64,000 bases of DNA. Source: NCEH01 sp043195135. Its GTDB lineage: Bacteria > Pseudomonadota > Alphaproteobacteria > Rhizobiales > Xanthobacteraceae. Position 1 is the stretch's first letter. Every line of letters starts with the position of its first letter. This document shows, piece by piece, positions 32,874 through 41,303 of this stretch. The stretch is taken from NCBI RefSeq assembly GCF_043195135.1, contig NZ_JBAFWP010000002.1; one strand, given 5' to 3'. The notes beneath the pieces are model-generated. The model was not told where the DNA came from. It searched no databases and saw only the letters and a list, made by a program, of their open reading frames with translations. Position numbers and translations under genes: made by a program.

Positions 32874-33908
32874 TCAGGGCAGGCTCGGGGCGACCCGCGC
32901 CTTCGGCCGGCGCGTCATCAGCCGCAGGAGCGGGCGTTCGATGGTGAAATGCACCACCACGCCCGCCGCCACCGCCGCGACGATGGCGCCCACGGTGAAC
33001 ACGGCGATGCCGCCCGGCAGATCGGCGGGAATGAGCTTGCGCCAGATCTGCCCGGCCGCCGACAGCGCGATGCCGTGGACGATATAGATGGAATAGGAGG
33101 CATCCCCCAGCAGGACGAAGAGGGGATATTTGCGCACCGCCCCGGCCTTCTCCAGCGCCAGCGCGCCGATGACGATCATCGCGGCCGGAAGGCCCCAGAG
33201 CAGGAACCGCGTCTGCGGCGTCACCTCGTTGATGGCGAGCATCACGGCAAAGCCCGCGACGACCAGCACCCAGCCCGCCGCGACGGGAAGCGCGCGGCCC
33301 TGAAGGTACCAGATGCCCACCATGACGCCGAAGATGAATTCGATGATGATGGTGGAGGTATAGAAGGTCAGCATCACATTGGGGGAGGGCAGCGCGGCGC
33401 CGAGCAGCACGAGGCCGGCGAACAGCGCGATGATGGTGGCGACGCGCATGCGATCCGGCAGCAGCAGCACGAGACCCCAGACCAGATAGAAGAACATCTC
33501 GTAATTCAGCGTCCAGCCCGGAATAACCACCGGCTCGATGGTGGGGAACACGGGATGCTGCGCCGGCAGGAACAGATAGGAGGCGAGGATGTGCCACACT
33601 TCCGGCCGTCCGCTCTGCACCGCGCCGGGGACGAACAGCATCAGAAATACGAAAAGACTTGTGATGATCCAGTAAAGGGGAACGATGCGCACCAGGCGTT
33701 TCTGGTAAAACGTGAGCGTATAGCCGGTCCTGTTGGTCGTCGTCACGAGCATCAGGAAGCCGCTGATAATGAAGAAAAGATCAACGCCGCTGGCGAGCGA
33801 GGCTGGCCACCACCCGTGATAGTCCATCCGCTCGAGTTGAACGTGAACGTGGAAGCATACAACCATGATGCTCGCGATCGCCCGCAAATATTGAAGCGAG
33901 TCAAGCAT
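32874..33908 (-). CDS. Acyltransferase family 3 membrane protein (OafA/ExoZ-like)
   Basis: A 344-residue protein with about ten membrane helices. The conserved start QYLRAIASIMVVCFHVHVQL carries the catalytic-type Arg-Ala...His, and VDLFFIISGFLM follows near residue 42, both typical of acyltransferase-3 proteins that acetylate or succinylate surface sugars. The later SYSIYIVHGIAL near residue 275 is another family block. Its position by the exopolysaccharide genes indicates it decorates that polymer. It is divergent from the priming glycosyltransferase with a 234-bp shared upstream region. Confidence 0.9.
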   Translation of the reverse strand: MLDSLQYLRAIASIMVVCFHVHVQLERMDYHGWWPASLASGVDLFFIISGFLMLVTTTNRTGYTLTFYQKRLVRIVPLYWIITSLFVFLMLFVPGAVQSGRPEVWHILASYLFLPAQHPVFPTIEPVVIPGWTLNYEMFFYLVWGLVLLLPDRMRVATIIALFAGLVLLGAALPSPNVMLTFYTSTIIIEFIFGVMVGIWYLQGRALPVAAGWVLVVAGFAVMLAINEVTPQTRFLLWGLPAAMIVIGALALEKAGAVRKYPLFVLLGDASYSIYIVHGIALSAAGQIWRKLIPADLPGGIAVFTVGAIVAAVAAGVVVHFTIERPLLRLMTRRPKARVAPSLP

Positions 33909-34142
33909 CCGTTAATGGTCTCCAGCGCATTTAATAGAGATGCTGTATCGAAGGCGGCCGGAATGATCAAGGCATACGGGGCGAGGGGCTGGGTTTGGCG
34001 ACGGGGAACCCTGTGCCGGCAAATCAAGGAGCTTCGGGTCGGGTGGCACGAAACTCCGTCTTGACCCCCTTCCGCTTCTTGCGCAGAACCTTCAACGCCC
34101 CGGCGGGCATAGCGATTTTTTGAGTTTTCGGGGTTGGTGGCT

Positions 34143-35546
34143 ATGACGCGTTGGACCCATGGCCTGATAAATCGCCTGGTCGTGCTGTGCGATGTGACGA
34201 TGATCGTGCTCGCCGCGGCATTGTCCTATTCCATCTGGCATTTCGCCACCTGGAGTCAGGTGGCCATCTTGTGCGCCTTCGGCGCGGCCGTGTTCACGCA
34301 GATCCTCCAGCTCGGGCGCGCGTACCGGGTCGAGCATTACAGCCATTCGCTGCGGCAGATCGGCCATCTGATCGTCGGCGGCGTGCCCGCCGCGCTGCTG
34401 GTGGCGGTATTTTACTATGCGCTGGTGCCGATCCACACCACCAATCTGCCGGGCCTGCTGGCCTGGGGGCTCATGACGGGCGTCGGGCTGATTTTCGGCC
34501 GGCTGGTGATCGTGCGTCTCGGCATGGCGCAGGCGCGCCGCCATGAGGTTCTGCGCCGGCAGGTGGTGCTGGTGGGCGACGTGGAGCGTGCGCGGGCGTT
34601 CGCGCTGCGCTGCGCGGAGGAAGACGACGAGGCCCTGTTTGTGTTCCTCGGCATTTTCGACGATGCGCCCCACGATCCGCAGACCGCGGACCTCGCGCAT
34701 CCCCCGGTGCTCGGCGGTTTGCCGGACGTCCTGAAATTCGTGCAGAACCACCGCGTGGACGTGGTGACGATCGTCGAGAGCTGGGACAATCCGCTGAAGA
34801 TCGGCGCGATCGTCGAGCAATTGCACCGCATCGCCGCCGATGTCCTGGTGGAACTCGACCCGGACGGCTTCAACCTGCGCTTCGCCCGCGTCACCAGCAT
34901 CGCCGGCCAGCCGGCGCTCCAGGTGCAGCAGCGCCCGCTCAAGGGCTCGCTCGGCCTGTTGAAGGCGCTGGAAGATTATTCGGTGGCGGTGATCGGGCTG
35001 ATCCTGGTCTCGCCCATCCTGCTCGGGGCGGCGCTGGCCATCAAGCTGGATTCCCCCGGCCCGATCTTCTTCCGCCAGCCGCGCGTCGGGCTGAACAACA
35101 AGGTGTTCACGGTGTTCAAGCTGCGCACCATGACCGTGGACCCGACCGACGACGGCTCGCTCGGCACCACCAAGTTCAACCCGCGCATCACCCGCGTCGG
35201 CGGGCTGCTGCGGCGCCTGTCCATCGACGAGCTGCCGCAATTGCTGAACGTGCTCAAGGGCGACATGTCCGTGGTCGGCCCGCGCCCCCATGTGCCGAAC
35301 ATGCAGGTCGCCGAGGATGTTCGCTATGAGGCGATCCGCGAATATGTGGCACGATATCGGATGAAGCCGGGCATCACCGGCTGGGCGCAGATCAACGGCA
35401 TGCGCGGCGGCATCAACACCGTGGAAAAGGCCGAGCGGGGCGCGAAGCTCGACCTGTTCTACATAGAAAACTGGTCCATATGGTTCGACATCAGAATCAT
35501 GCTTCTGACCATCACCAAGGGCATGGCGGGCCGCGACGTCTTCTAA
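34143..35546 (+). CDS. Undecaprenyl-phosphate sugar phosphotransferase (WcaJ/ExoY-like priming enzyme)
   Basis: The priming enzyme transfers a sugar-1-phosphate, usually glucose or galactose, from a UDP-sugar to undecaprenyl phosphate at the inner membrane. The 467-residue protein has four N-terminal helices (residues 10-125), a CoA-binding-like middle domain (VVLVGDVERA) and a re-entrant helix near residue 285. The catalytic domain shows KLDSPGPIFFRQPRVG, FKLRTM, RLSIDELPQLLNVLKGDMSVVGPRP and MKPGITGWAQ, all intact. ATG 34143 is used; an upstream TTG is less likely. It starts exopolysaccharide repeat-unit assembly for the genes at 40458-48214. Confidence 0.92.
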   Translation: MTRWTHGLINRLVVLCDVTMIVLAAALSYSIWHFATWSQVAILCAFGAAVFTQILQLGRAYRVEHYSHSLRQIGHLIVGGVPAALLVAVFYYALVPIHTTNLPGLLAWGLMTGVGLIFGRLVIVRLGMAQARRHEVLRRQVVLVGDVERARAFALRCAEEDDEALFVFLGIFDDAPHDPQTADLAHPPVLGGLPDVLKFVQNHRVDVVTIVESWDNPLKIGAIVEQLHRIAADVLVELDPDGFNLRFARVTSIAGQPALQVQQRPLKGSLGLLKALEDYSVAVIGLILVSPILLGAALAIKLDSPGPIFFRQPRVGLNNKVFTVFKLRTMTVDPTDDGSLGTTKFNPRITRVGGLLRRLSIDELPQLLNVLKGDMSVVGPRPHVPNMQVAEDVRYEAIREYVARYRMKPGITGWAQINGMRGGINTVEKAERGAKLDLFYIENWSIWFDIRIMLLTITKGMAGRDVF

Positions 35547-36538
35547 CCGGCCTCGTCCTGGTGCTCGCCGCCTGCGCGGCCCTTCTGCTGGCCGGCGGAA
35601 CGCCGGCCCGCGCGGCCGAGCCGCCCCGGCCATTCCTCGCCTATCACGCCAGCTGGTACGAGGTGCAGACCTCGGTTGCCGCCGACACCAGCCTCGCCCG
35701 CCTGCCGGGCTATCTCACCCATGTGGCGCTCAGCTTCGCGAAGCCGGATCTGGTCTATGCCGGCGATCTCGACCTCAAGGGCACGGGGCTGCTCTATCCG
35801 TTTTCCGGCGCGGTGCTGAAGCAGGCGGTGGCGCTGCTGAAGGCGCGCCAGCCGGGCATCAAGGTGCTGATCTCCGTGGGCGGCTGGGGCTATTTCGCCT
35901 GGGACAAGCTCGATGCGCCGGCGCTGGCGCGGCTGGTGCGCGATCTCGGCGCCGACGGGGTGGACGTGGATTACGAAACCCCCGATCCGGCCTGCGTGCC
36001 GCGCGGCGAGGGGATGGAGTGCAACGGCGACGACCTGTCCATCGCGGTGGTGGAGCAGGTGCGCAAGGCGCTGCCGCGCCCGTTCGTGGTCTCGGTGGCG
36101 GGCTGGAGCGTGGGCGCCTACGGCTCCGGGGATTTCCGCGCCTCCGCGCCGCGCAGCCCCTGGACCGGCTCGATCCTGGCGCTGCTGGCCGCGCCGGTGG
36201 CGGGTGAGATCGATCTCGTCTCCATCATGTCCTACGACGCCGGCCCGCGCTATCGCCCGCAGGAGGCGTTCCGCGCCTATCGCCGGCTGTGGAAGGGCCC
36301 GCTCATGCTGGGCGTGCAGGTGATGCCGAGCGAGGCCGGCGGGCCGCGCTTTACCGTGGACTACACGCGCCGCATCCTGGGCGCGGTCACCTCGGACCCG
36401 CTGGCGGGCGCCATGCTCTATGCGGTGCGCCTCACCCCGCCGGGGGTGATCGGGCCGGACAATCCCGACGATCGCTATCTCGCCGCCACCATCTGCATGG
36501 CTTTGGATCTCGCCAATTGCTCGGCGCCCATGCCTTAG
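35480..36538 (+). CDS. Secreted glycoside hydrolase family 18 (chitinase-like)
   Basis: A secreted TIM-barrel hydrolase. The catalytic GH18 motif DGxDxDxE is complete in ADGVDVDYET near residue 155-163 of the longest form; SVGGWGYFAW precedes it near 135, and IMSYDAGPRYRP follows near 250. A signal peptide (LLTGLVLVLAACAALLLAGG, cleavage near ARAA) is present. The frame opens at ATG 35480, overlapping the end of the priming enzyme by 67 bp, without a clear ribosome-binding site. A GTG near 35562 is too short for the signal peptide. GH18 enzymes cut beta-1,4 bonds of GlcNAc-type sugars; here the substrate is probably the locus polysaccharide. Confidence 0.83.
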   Translation: MVRHQNHASDHHQGHGGPRRLLTGLVLVLAACAALLLAGGTPARAAEPPRPFLAYHASWYEVQTSVAADTSLARLPGYLTHVALSFAKPDLVYAGDLDLKGTGLLYPFSGAVLKQAVALLKARQPGIKVLISVGGWGYFAWDKLDAPALARLVRDLGADGVDVDYETPDPACVPRGEGMECNGDDLSIAVVEQVRKALPRPFVVSVAGWSVGAYGSGDFRASAPRSPWTGSILALLAAPVAGEIDLVSIMSYDAGPRYRPQEAFRAYRRLWKGPLMLGVQVMPSEAGGPRFTVDYTRRILGAVTSDPLAGAMLYAVRLTPPGVIGPDNPDDRYLAATICMALDLANCSAPMP

Positions 36539-36745
36539 GCCGATCGACCGTCAGTCGCATGGCGTATCGAAGCGTCTGACGGCAGGGGCCGGTCCGTGGC
36601 GGGCCTGGCCTCTCATCCGGTCCGACGGGGCGAGATCGGAGGGCGGATATTTTTTTTGATTTCAATGCGCCGCGATTCCAGGGACTTCCCGCAACGCACC
36701 CACGAGAATGGTGCGTTGCTACCTAAGAATCCCGTTGCCAGCGGA

Positions 36746-36777
36746 TTGACGCCCCTTATGCTCCGTGTAAGCATAAT
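36746..36777 (+). promoter_or_regulatory. Candidate nadA promoter overlapping operator 1
   Basis: TTGACG (36746-36751) is followed at 16 bp by TAAGCA (36768-36773), or at 20 bp by CATAAT (36772-36777). Either -10 lies inside the first inverted repeat, so a bound repressor would block RNA polymerase. The -10 assignment is uncertain. Confidence 0.4.
36756..36776. promoter_or_regulatory. Putative NadQ operator, site 1
   Basis: TTATGCTC, five bases, then AAGCATAA form a 21-bp inverted repeat with 7 of 8 arm positions paired. It has the same layout and core (ATGCT...AGCAT) as the perfect site at 36820, with centres 64 bp apart, close to six helical turns. Assignment to NadQ is an inference from the regulator gene at 17767. 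Confidence 0.6.
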
Positions 36778-36785
36778 CGAAAGAA

Positions 36786-36810
36786 AGCCGGCTTTGCTCC
36801 GGCTGTTTTT
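36786..36810 (+). terminator. Terminator-like hairpin in the nadA leader
   Basis: AGCCGG (36786-36791), a 7-nt loop and CCGGCT (36799-36804) are followed by GTTTTT. It lies between the two operator sites. It could end read-through transcription from upstream or act in the leader. Confidence 0.45.
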
Positions 36811-36819
36811 CGGCTGTTG

Positions 36820-36840
36820 ATATGCTCAGATCGAGCATAT
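36820..36840. promoter_or_regulatory. Putative NadQ operator, site 2
   Basis: ATATGCTC, the spacer AGATC, then GAGCATAT form a perfect 21-bp inverted repeat with 8-bp arms, ending 13 bp before the nadA start codon. The palindrome is exact and shares its core with site 1, as expected for a dimeric repressor of the nad operon. Confidence 0.68.
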
Positions 36841-36853
36841 GGGGAGACGTTCC

Positions 36854-37885
36854 ATGCTCGACACCCCGGTCTCGTCGGCGACCGATTTCGCGCCGCTCGA
36901 TGTCCCTGTTCCCGCGGGTGTGATGCCCCTGGCCGATCTCTACGCCAAGGTCTCGCGCCATGTCCCGGCCATGGAATGGGCGGCGCTGGCGGACGATGTC
37001 GCGGCCATCCTGCGCCTGAAGAAGGAGCGCAATGCGATCCTGCTGGCGCACAATTACCAGGCGCCGGAAATCTTCCACACGGTGGCCGACATCGTCGGCG
37101 ACAGTCTGGCCCTGGCGCGCGAGGCGGCGAAGGCCGATGCCGACGTGATCGTGCTCGCGGGCGTGCATTTCATGGCTGAGACGGCGAAGATCCTGAACCC
37201 CGACAAGGTGGTGCTGATCCCGGACGAGCGCGCCGGCTGCTCGCTCGCCGAGAGCATCACGCCGGAAGATGTGCGCGGCCTGCGGGCCCGCTATCCCGGC
37301 GTGCCCATCGTCACCTATGTGAACACCTCGGCCGCGGTGAAAGCCGAGTCCGACGTGTGCTGCACCTCGGGCAATGCCAAGAAGATCGTCGAGGGGCTCG
37401 GCGTGCCGCGCGTCATCATGATCCCCGACGAATATCTCGCCCGCAACATCGCTGCCCAGACCGATGTGGAGATCATCGCCTGGAACGGCCATTGCGAGGT
37501 GCACGAGCTGTTCTCGCCCTCCGACATCACGGACATCCGCGACATCTATGCGGACGTGACCGTGATCGCCCATCCCGAATGCCCGCCGGACGTGATCGCG
37601 GCGGCGGATTTCTCCGGCTCCACCGCCGAGATGGTGCAGTTCGTGGCCGACCATCGCCCGGCGCGGGTGGCGCTCGTCACCGAATGCTCCATGGGCGATA
37701 ACGTGGCGGTGCATTATCCCGAGATCGACTTCGTGAAGCCGTGCAACCTTTGCCCGCACATGAAGCGCATCACGCTGAAGAACATCCGTAGGGCGCTGGA
37801 GACCATGTCGCCCCAGGTCCATGTGGACCCCGCCTTGGTGCCCGGCGCCCGCGCGAGCGTCGAGCGCATGCTGGCGATCAAGTGA
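36854..37885 (+). CDS. nadA: Quinolinate synthase NadA
   Basis: NadA condenses iminoaspartate with dihydroxyacetone phosphate to quinolinate in de novo NAD synthesis, using a 4Fe-4S cluster. The 343-residue protein includes AILLAHNYQAPEI near residue 60, VHFMAETAKIL near 100, and the cluster cysteines in RAGCSLAES, in the TECSMGDN/CCTSGN segments and in KPCNLCPHMKRIT near 300. ATG 36854 is chosen because GGGGAG lies 8 bases upstream. An in-frame ATG at 36839 falls inside the operator palindrome and lacks a ribosome-binding site. It is the first gene of nadABC. Confidence 0.94.
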   Translation: MLDTPVSSATDFAPLDVPVPAGVMPLADLYAKVSRHVPAMEWAALADDVAAILRLKKERNAILLAHNYQAPEIFHTVADIVGDSLALAREAAKADADVIVLAGVHFMAETAKILNPDKVVLIPDERAGCSLAESITPEDVRGLRARYPGVPIVTYVNTSAAVKAESDVCCTSGNAKKIVEGLGVPRVIMIPDEYLARNIAAQTDVEIIAWNGHCEVHELFSPSDITDIRDIYADVTVIAHPECPPDVIAAADFSGSTAEMVQFVADHRPARVALVTECSMGDNVAVHYPEIDFVKPCNLCPHMKRITLKNIRRALETMSPQVHVDPALVPGARASVERMLAIK

Positions 37886-39450
37886 CCGCCGTGGCTGCGG
37901 CGGCCGGCGCGGGCGAGGCGGATCGCATCATCATTGTCGGCGCCGGGGTGGCGGGCATCGCCTGCGCCCTCGCGCTGGCTCCGCTCAAGGTGCTGGTGGT
38001 GGCGCCGCAGGGTGTCGCCGCCGTGCCGGCCACCGCCATGGCCCAGGGTGGCATCGCCGCCGCGATCGGCGCGGACGATCATTTCGACCTGCACACCGCC
38101 GATACGCTCAAGGCCGGCGCCGGCCTCACCGATCCTGCGGCGGCCGCGCGCGTCACCGGCGCCGCCGCCTCGGTCATTGCGCGCCTCGCGGACTGGGGCG
38201 TCACCTTCGATACCGATGCGGCGGGCGCCATCGCGCTCGGGCTGGAGGCCGCCCACAGCCGCAATCGCATCGTCCATGCGGATGGCGATGCCACCGGCCG
38301 CGCCGTGCTCGATGCCCTGATCGCCCGCGCCCGCATCAGCCCCCATATCTCCCGCCGCACCGATCTCAAAGCCATCGACCTGCTGCGCGACGCCGAAGGC
38401 CGCGTCACCGGCGTGCGCTGCATGGGCACCAACGGCGCGAGCACGGACCTCCTCGGCCGCGCCGTGGTGCTCGCCACCGGCGGGCTCGGCGGGCTCTATG
38501 CCTCCACCACCAATCCGCGCGCCGCGCTCGGCAGCGGGTTGGCGCTCGCCGCGCGGGCGGGGGCGGTGCTGCGCGACATCGAGTTCGTGCAATTCCATCC
38601 CACCGCGATTGCCGCCGCGCGCGATCCCATGCCGCTCGCCACCGAGGCGCTGCGCGGGGAGGGGGCGATCCTGCTCAACGACCAGGGCGAACGCTTCATG
38701 GCCGATGTGGCGGGCGCCGAACTCGCGCCGCGCGACGTGGTGGCCCGCGCCATCCACGCCCAGATCGTCGCCGGCCGGCGCGTGACGCTGGATGCGCGCG
38801 CCTGCCTCGGCGACCGGTTCGCCGCGCGCTTTCCCTCGGTGCATGCCCTGTGCCTGGAAAGCGGCATCGACCCCGCGCGGGAGGCGATCCCGGTGCGCCC
38901 GGCGGCGCATTATCACATGGGCGGCGTGAAGGTGGATGCCCACGGCCGCACCAGCGTGCCGGGCCTCTATGCCTGCGGCGAGGTCGCCTCCACCGGCCTG
39001 CACGGCGCCAACCGGCTGGCGAGCAATTCGCTGCTGGAAGCCATCGCCTTCTCCGGCTGGATTTCCGAGGCCATCACCGCCGAGGCCGCCCGCGATGCCG
39101 GCGCCGCCGAGGCGCCGGCGCGCACGATCAAGCCGGCGCTCGCGATCGAGACCCTGCGGCGGATCATGGATCGCCATGTGGGCGTGGTGCGCACCGCCGC
39201 CGGGCTCGGCGAGGCGCTGCGCACGCTCGCGCCCTTTGCCGCCCACGATGATGCGGCGCTTGTCGCGAGCCTCGTCGCGCTCGCCGCCCTCAAGCGGGAG
39301 GAGAGCCGGGGCGGACATTTCCGCGCCGACCATCCCGCGCCCGAACCCCAGGGACGCCACAGCGCGTTCGACCCCGCGCAGATCGCCGCCGCCCTCGTCG
39401 CCTGGCAAGTCCCCTGGCAGAGCGAATCCGCCTTCAAGGAAGCCGTCTGA
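37882..39450 (+). CDS. nadB: L-aspartate oxidase NadB
   Basis: NadB oxidises L-aspartate to iminoaspartate with FAD, feeding NadA. The 522-residue flavoprotein has the Rossmann GAGVAGIACALALA at residue 18, ATAMAQGGIAAAIG near 50 (the covalent or contact FAD region of the succinate dehydrogenase/aspartate oxidase family), VEFVQFHPTAI-like IEFVQFHPTAIA near 235, and HYHMGGVKVD followed by YACGEVASTGLHGANRLASNSLLEA near 340-395. The start is GTG 37882, overlapping the nadA stop in a GTGA arrangement, so translation is coupled. Confidence 0.93.
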   Translation: MTAVAAAAGAGEADRIIIVGAGVAGIACALALAPLKVLVVAPQGVAAVPATAMAQGGIAAAIGADDHFDLHTADTLKAGAGLTDPAAAARVTGAAASVIARLADWGVTFDTDAAGAIALGLEAAHSRNRIVHADGDATGRAVLDALIARARISPHISRRTDLKAIDLLRDAEGRVTGVRCMGTNGASTDLLGRAVVLATGGLGGLYASTTNPRAALGSGLALAARAGAVLRDIEFVQFHPTAIAAARDPMPLATEALRGEGAILLNDQGERFMADVAGAELAPRDVVARAIHAQIVAGRRVTLDARACLGDRFAARFPSVHALCLESGIDPAREAIPVRPAAHYHMGGVKVDAHGRTSVPGLYACGEVASTGLHGANRLASNSLLEAIAFSGWISEAITAEAARDAGAAEAPARTIKPALAIETLRRIMDRHVGVVRTAAGLGEALRTLAPFAAHDDAALVASLVALAALKREESRGGHFRADHPAPEPQGRHSAFDPAQIAAALVAWQVPWQSESAFKEAV

Positions 39451-40337
39451 TGTCCGCTCTCGCCGCCCGCTTCGTGGCCTCCGTGCCCGACCTCTCGCCC
39501 CTGCCGGCCCTGCTCACCGAGGGCGTCGTGCGCGCCGCCCTGCTGGAGGATCTCGGCCGCGCCGGCGATATCACCAGCGAAGCCGTGGTGCCGTCCGATG
39601 CACGCTTCGCGCTCACCATGACGAGCCGGCAGGACGGAGTGGTCGCCGGCCTCGGGCTTGCGGTGCAGGCGTTTCACCTGCTCGATCCCGAGATCCGCGT
39701 GGAGATCCTGCAACCGGACGGCATGCATGTGTCCCCCGGCGAGGCGGTGATGCGGATCGAGGGCCTCGCCCGGCCGATCCTCAGCGCCGAGCGCGTGGCG
39801 CTGAATTTCGTGTGCCGCCTGTCGGGCATCGCCAGCGCCACGGCGCATCTGGTCGCGGCCGCGCGCGCCAATGGGCATGCCCGCATCACCTGCACCCGCA
39901 AGACCACGCCCGGCCTGCGGGCGCTGGAGAAATATGCCGTGCGCGCCGGCGGCGGGGCGAACCACCGCTTCGGGCTCGATGACGCGGTGCTGATCAAGGA
40001 CAATCATCTGGTGGCGGCGGGCGGCATCATCCCCGCCATCACGCGCGCCCGCGCCCATGTGGGGCACCTCGTGAAGATCGAGGTGGAGGTGGACACGCTG
40101 GCCCAGCTGGAAGAAGCCCTCTCCGTGGGCGTCGATGCGGTGCTGCTGGACAATATGAGCCCCGAGACGCTGCGCACCGCCGTCGACATGGTGGCCGGCC
40201 GCGCCATCACCGAAGCCTCGGGTCGCGTGGACGCCCAGACCGTGCCGGCCATCTCCGCGGCCGGCGTCGACCTCATCTCGTGCGGCTGGCTCACCCACAG
40301 CGCGCCGATCCTGGACCTCGGGCTGGACGAAGCTTAG
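39450..40337 (+). CDS. nadC: Nicotinate-nucleotide pyrophosphorylase (carboxylating) NadC
   Basis: NadC converts quinolinate and PRPP to nicotinate mononucleotide, the third step of the pathway. The 295-residue protein shows LLEDLGRAGDITSEAV near residue 32, ERVALNFVCRLSGIASATA near 115, TRKTTPGLRALEKYAVRAGGGANHRFGL near 150-177, and the C-terminal DAVLLDNMSPETLR near 230. Its ATG overlaps the nadB stop (TGATG). A strong terminator follows, closing the nadABC unit. Confidence 0.94.
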   Translation: MSALAARFVASVPDLSPLPALLTEGVVRAALLEDLGRAGDITSEAVVPSDARFALTMTSRQDGVVAGLGLAVQAFHLLDPEIRVEILQPDGMHVSPGEAVMRIEGLARPILSAERVALNFVCRLSGIASATAHLVAAARANGHARITCTRKTTPGLRALEKYAVRAGGGANHRFGLDDAVLIKDNHLVAAGGIIPAITRARAHVGHLVKIEVEVDTLAQLEEALSVGVDAVLLDNMSPETLRTAVDMVAGRAITEASGRVDAQTVPAISAAGVDLISCGWLTHSAPILDLGLDEA

Positions 40338-40374
40338 GCGCGCAGACGGCCTGAAAAAGGGCGGGCATGAAAAA

Positions 40375-40408
40375 GGGGCCGGCGCGATGCGCTCCGGCCC
40401 CTATTCTT
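40375..40408 (+). terminator. Intrinsic terminator after nadC
   Basis: GGGGCCGG (40375-40382), an 11-nt loop and CCGGCCCC (40394-40401) form a perfect 8-bp stem followed by TATTCTTT. AAAAA lies on the other side, so it may also end the convergent FkbM gene. Confidence 0.75.
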
Positions 40409-40457
40409 TCGCGTGGTTGATCTTTCCCGCTCAGGCGGCGCGGATCATCTTTTCCGC

Positions 40458-41303
40458 TCAGGCGCGGCCTTGGGGATGGCGGGCGACCACGTTGCAGAAT
40501 TCGGTCGGCCGGCTGGAGAGCGGGCGCAGCGCGCCGTCGTCCTGAAGGCGGAAGAAGGCATAGCCATGGGCGGCGAGGCCGTTCCACGAGGCCGCCGGAT
40601 CGCCCCCCGCCTTGAACAGGGTCGGGCAATTGATCTCGAAGATCACGTCCGGCCGCCAGGTGGAGAGGGTGTGGCCGGCCCCCGCGATCACCATGTTCTC
40701 CGCGCCTTCCACATCCATCTTGATGCAGTCCACGCGCGGCAGGGCGAGATCCTGCACCATCTGGTCGAGCGTGGTGATCACTACCACCTCGCTCTCCACG
40801 TCGGTGCCGTCGCTGATCAGCGAGAAGGCCTGCGGGTCGTCGCCGAGGGGATTGTGGTGGAGCACCGCTTCGCCCGGCGCGTCGGACAGCGCCTTGCGCA
40901 CGATGGTCACATGGGAAAAGCCGTTCAGCGCGATGTTCTTGGCCAGCAGGTCGCCGGCATCCTTGCCCGGCTCCACCGCCACCACGCGGCCGGCATAGGG
41001 CGCAACCTTCAAGGTGAACAGGCCGATATTGGCGCCCACGTCGATGAACACGTCGCCCTTGCCGACGAAATTCTGGATGTAGCGCAATTCCGGCTCGATG
41101 GCGTCGCGCAGCAGGAAGGCGGAGACCGAGGTGTAGCGGAAGTCGCTCGGCACGGTCAGCTTGGCGCCGCCCGGCACCAGGGTGAACACGGGCTGGCGGC
41201 CAAGCGGCACGGAGACCGCCCAGGTCAGCGCGCGCGTGAGCACGGTCACGGGCGCGGCCTGGAAGGCCGGCTCACCGAACAGTTTTTTTAGCCGTCGCAG
41301 CAT
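40458..41303 (-). CDS. FkbM family methyltransferase (exopolysaccharide locus)
   Basis: A 281-residue SAM-dependent methyltransferase. The SAM-binding motif is GDVFIDVGANIGLFTLKVAPYAG near residue 85, and the FkbM block VDCIKMDVEGAENMVIAGAG lies near 185. Such enzymes O-methylate sugars or polyketides. Its position as last gene of the minus-strand polysaccharide operon suggests methylation of a repeat-unit sugar. Its start overlaps the polymerase gene end by 32 bases. Confidence 0.87.
   Translation of the reverse strand: MLRRLKKLFGEPAFQAAPVTVLTRALTWAVSVPLGRQPVFTLVPGGAKLTVPSDFRYTSVSAFLLRDAIEPELRYIQNFVGKGDVFIDVGANIGLFTLKVAPYAGRVVAVEPGKDAGDLLAKNIALNGFSHVTIVRKALSDAPGEAVLHHNPLGDDPQAFSLISDGTDVESEVVVITTLDQMVQDLALPRVDCIKMDVEGAENMVIAGAGHTLSTWRPDVIFEINCPTLFKAGGDPAASWNGLAAHGYAFFRLQDDGALRPLSSRPTEFCNVVARHPQGRA

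Larger units (their letters stand above)
36539..36853. promoter_or_regulatory. nadABC upstream region with operators and stem-loops
   Basis: This 315-bp gap contains a perfect 10-bp stem-loop (GCAACGCACC at 36691-36700 with GGTGCGTTGC at 36710-36719), a TTGACG box at 36746-36751, two 21-bp inverted repeats and a terminator-like hairpin with a T tail (36786-36810). No gene is present. Confidence 0.65.

Noticed and set aside
36839..36853. An upstream ATG for nadA
   Set aside because: It lies within the operator palindrome and lacks a ribosome-binding site, whereas ATG 36854 has GGGGAG correctly placed.
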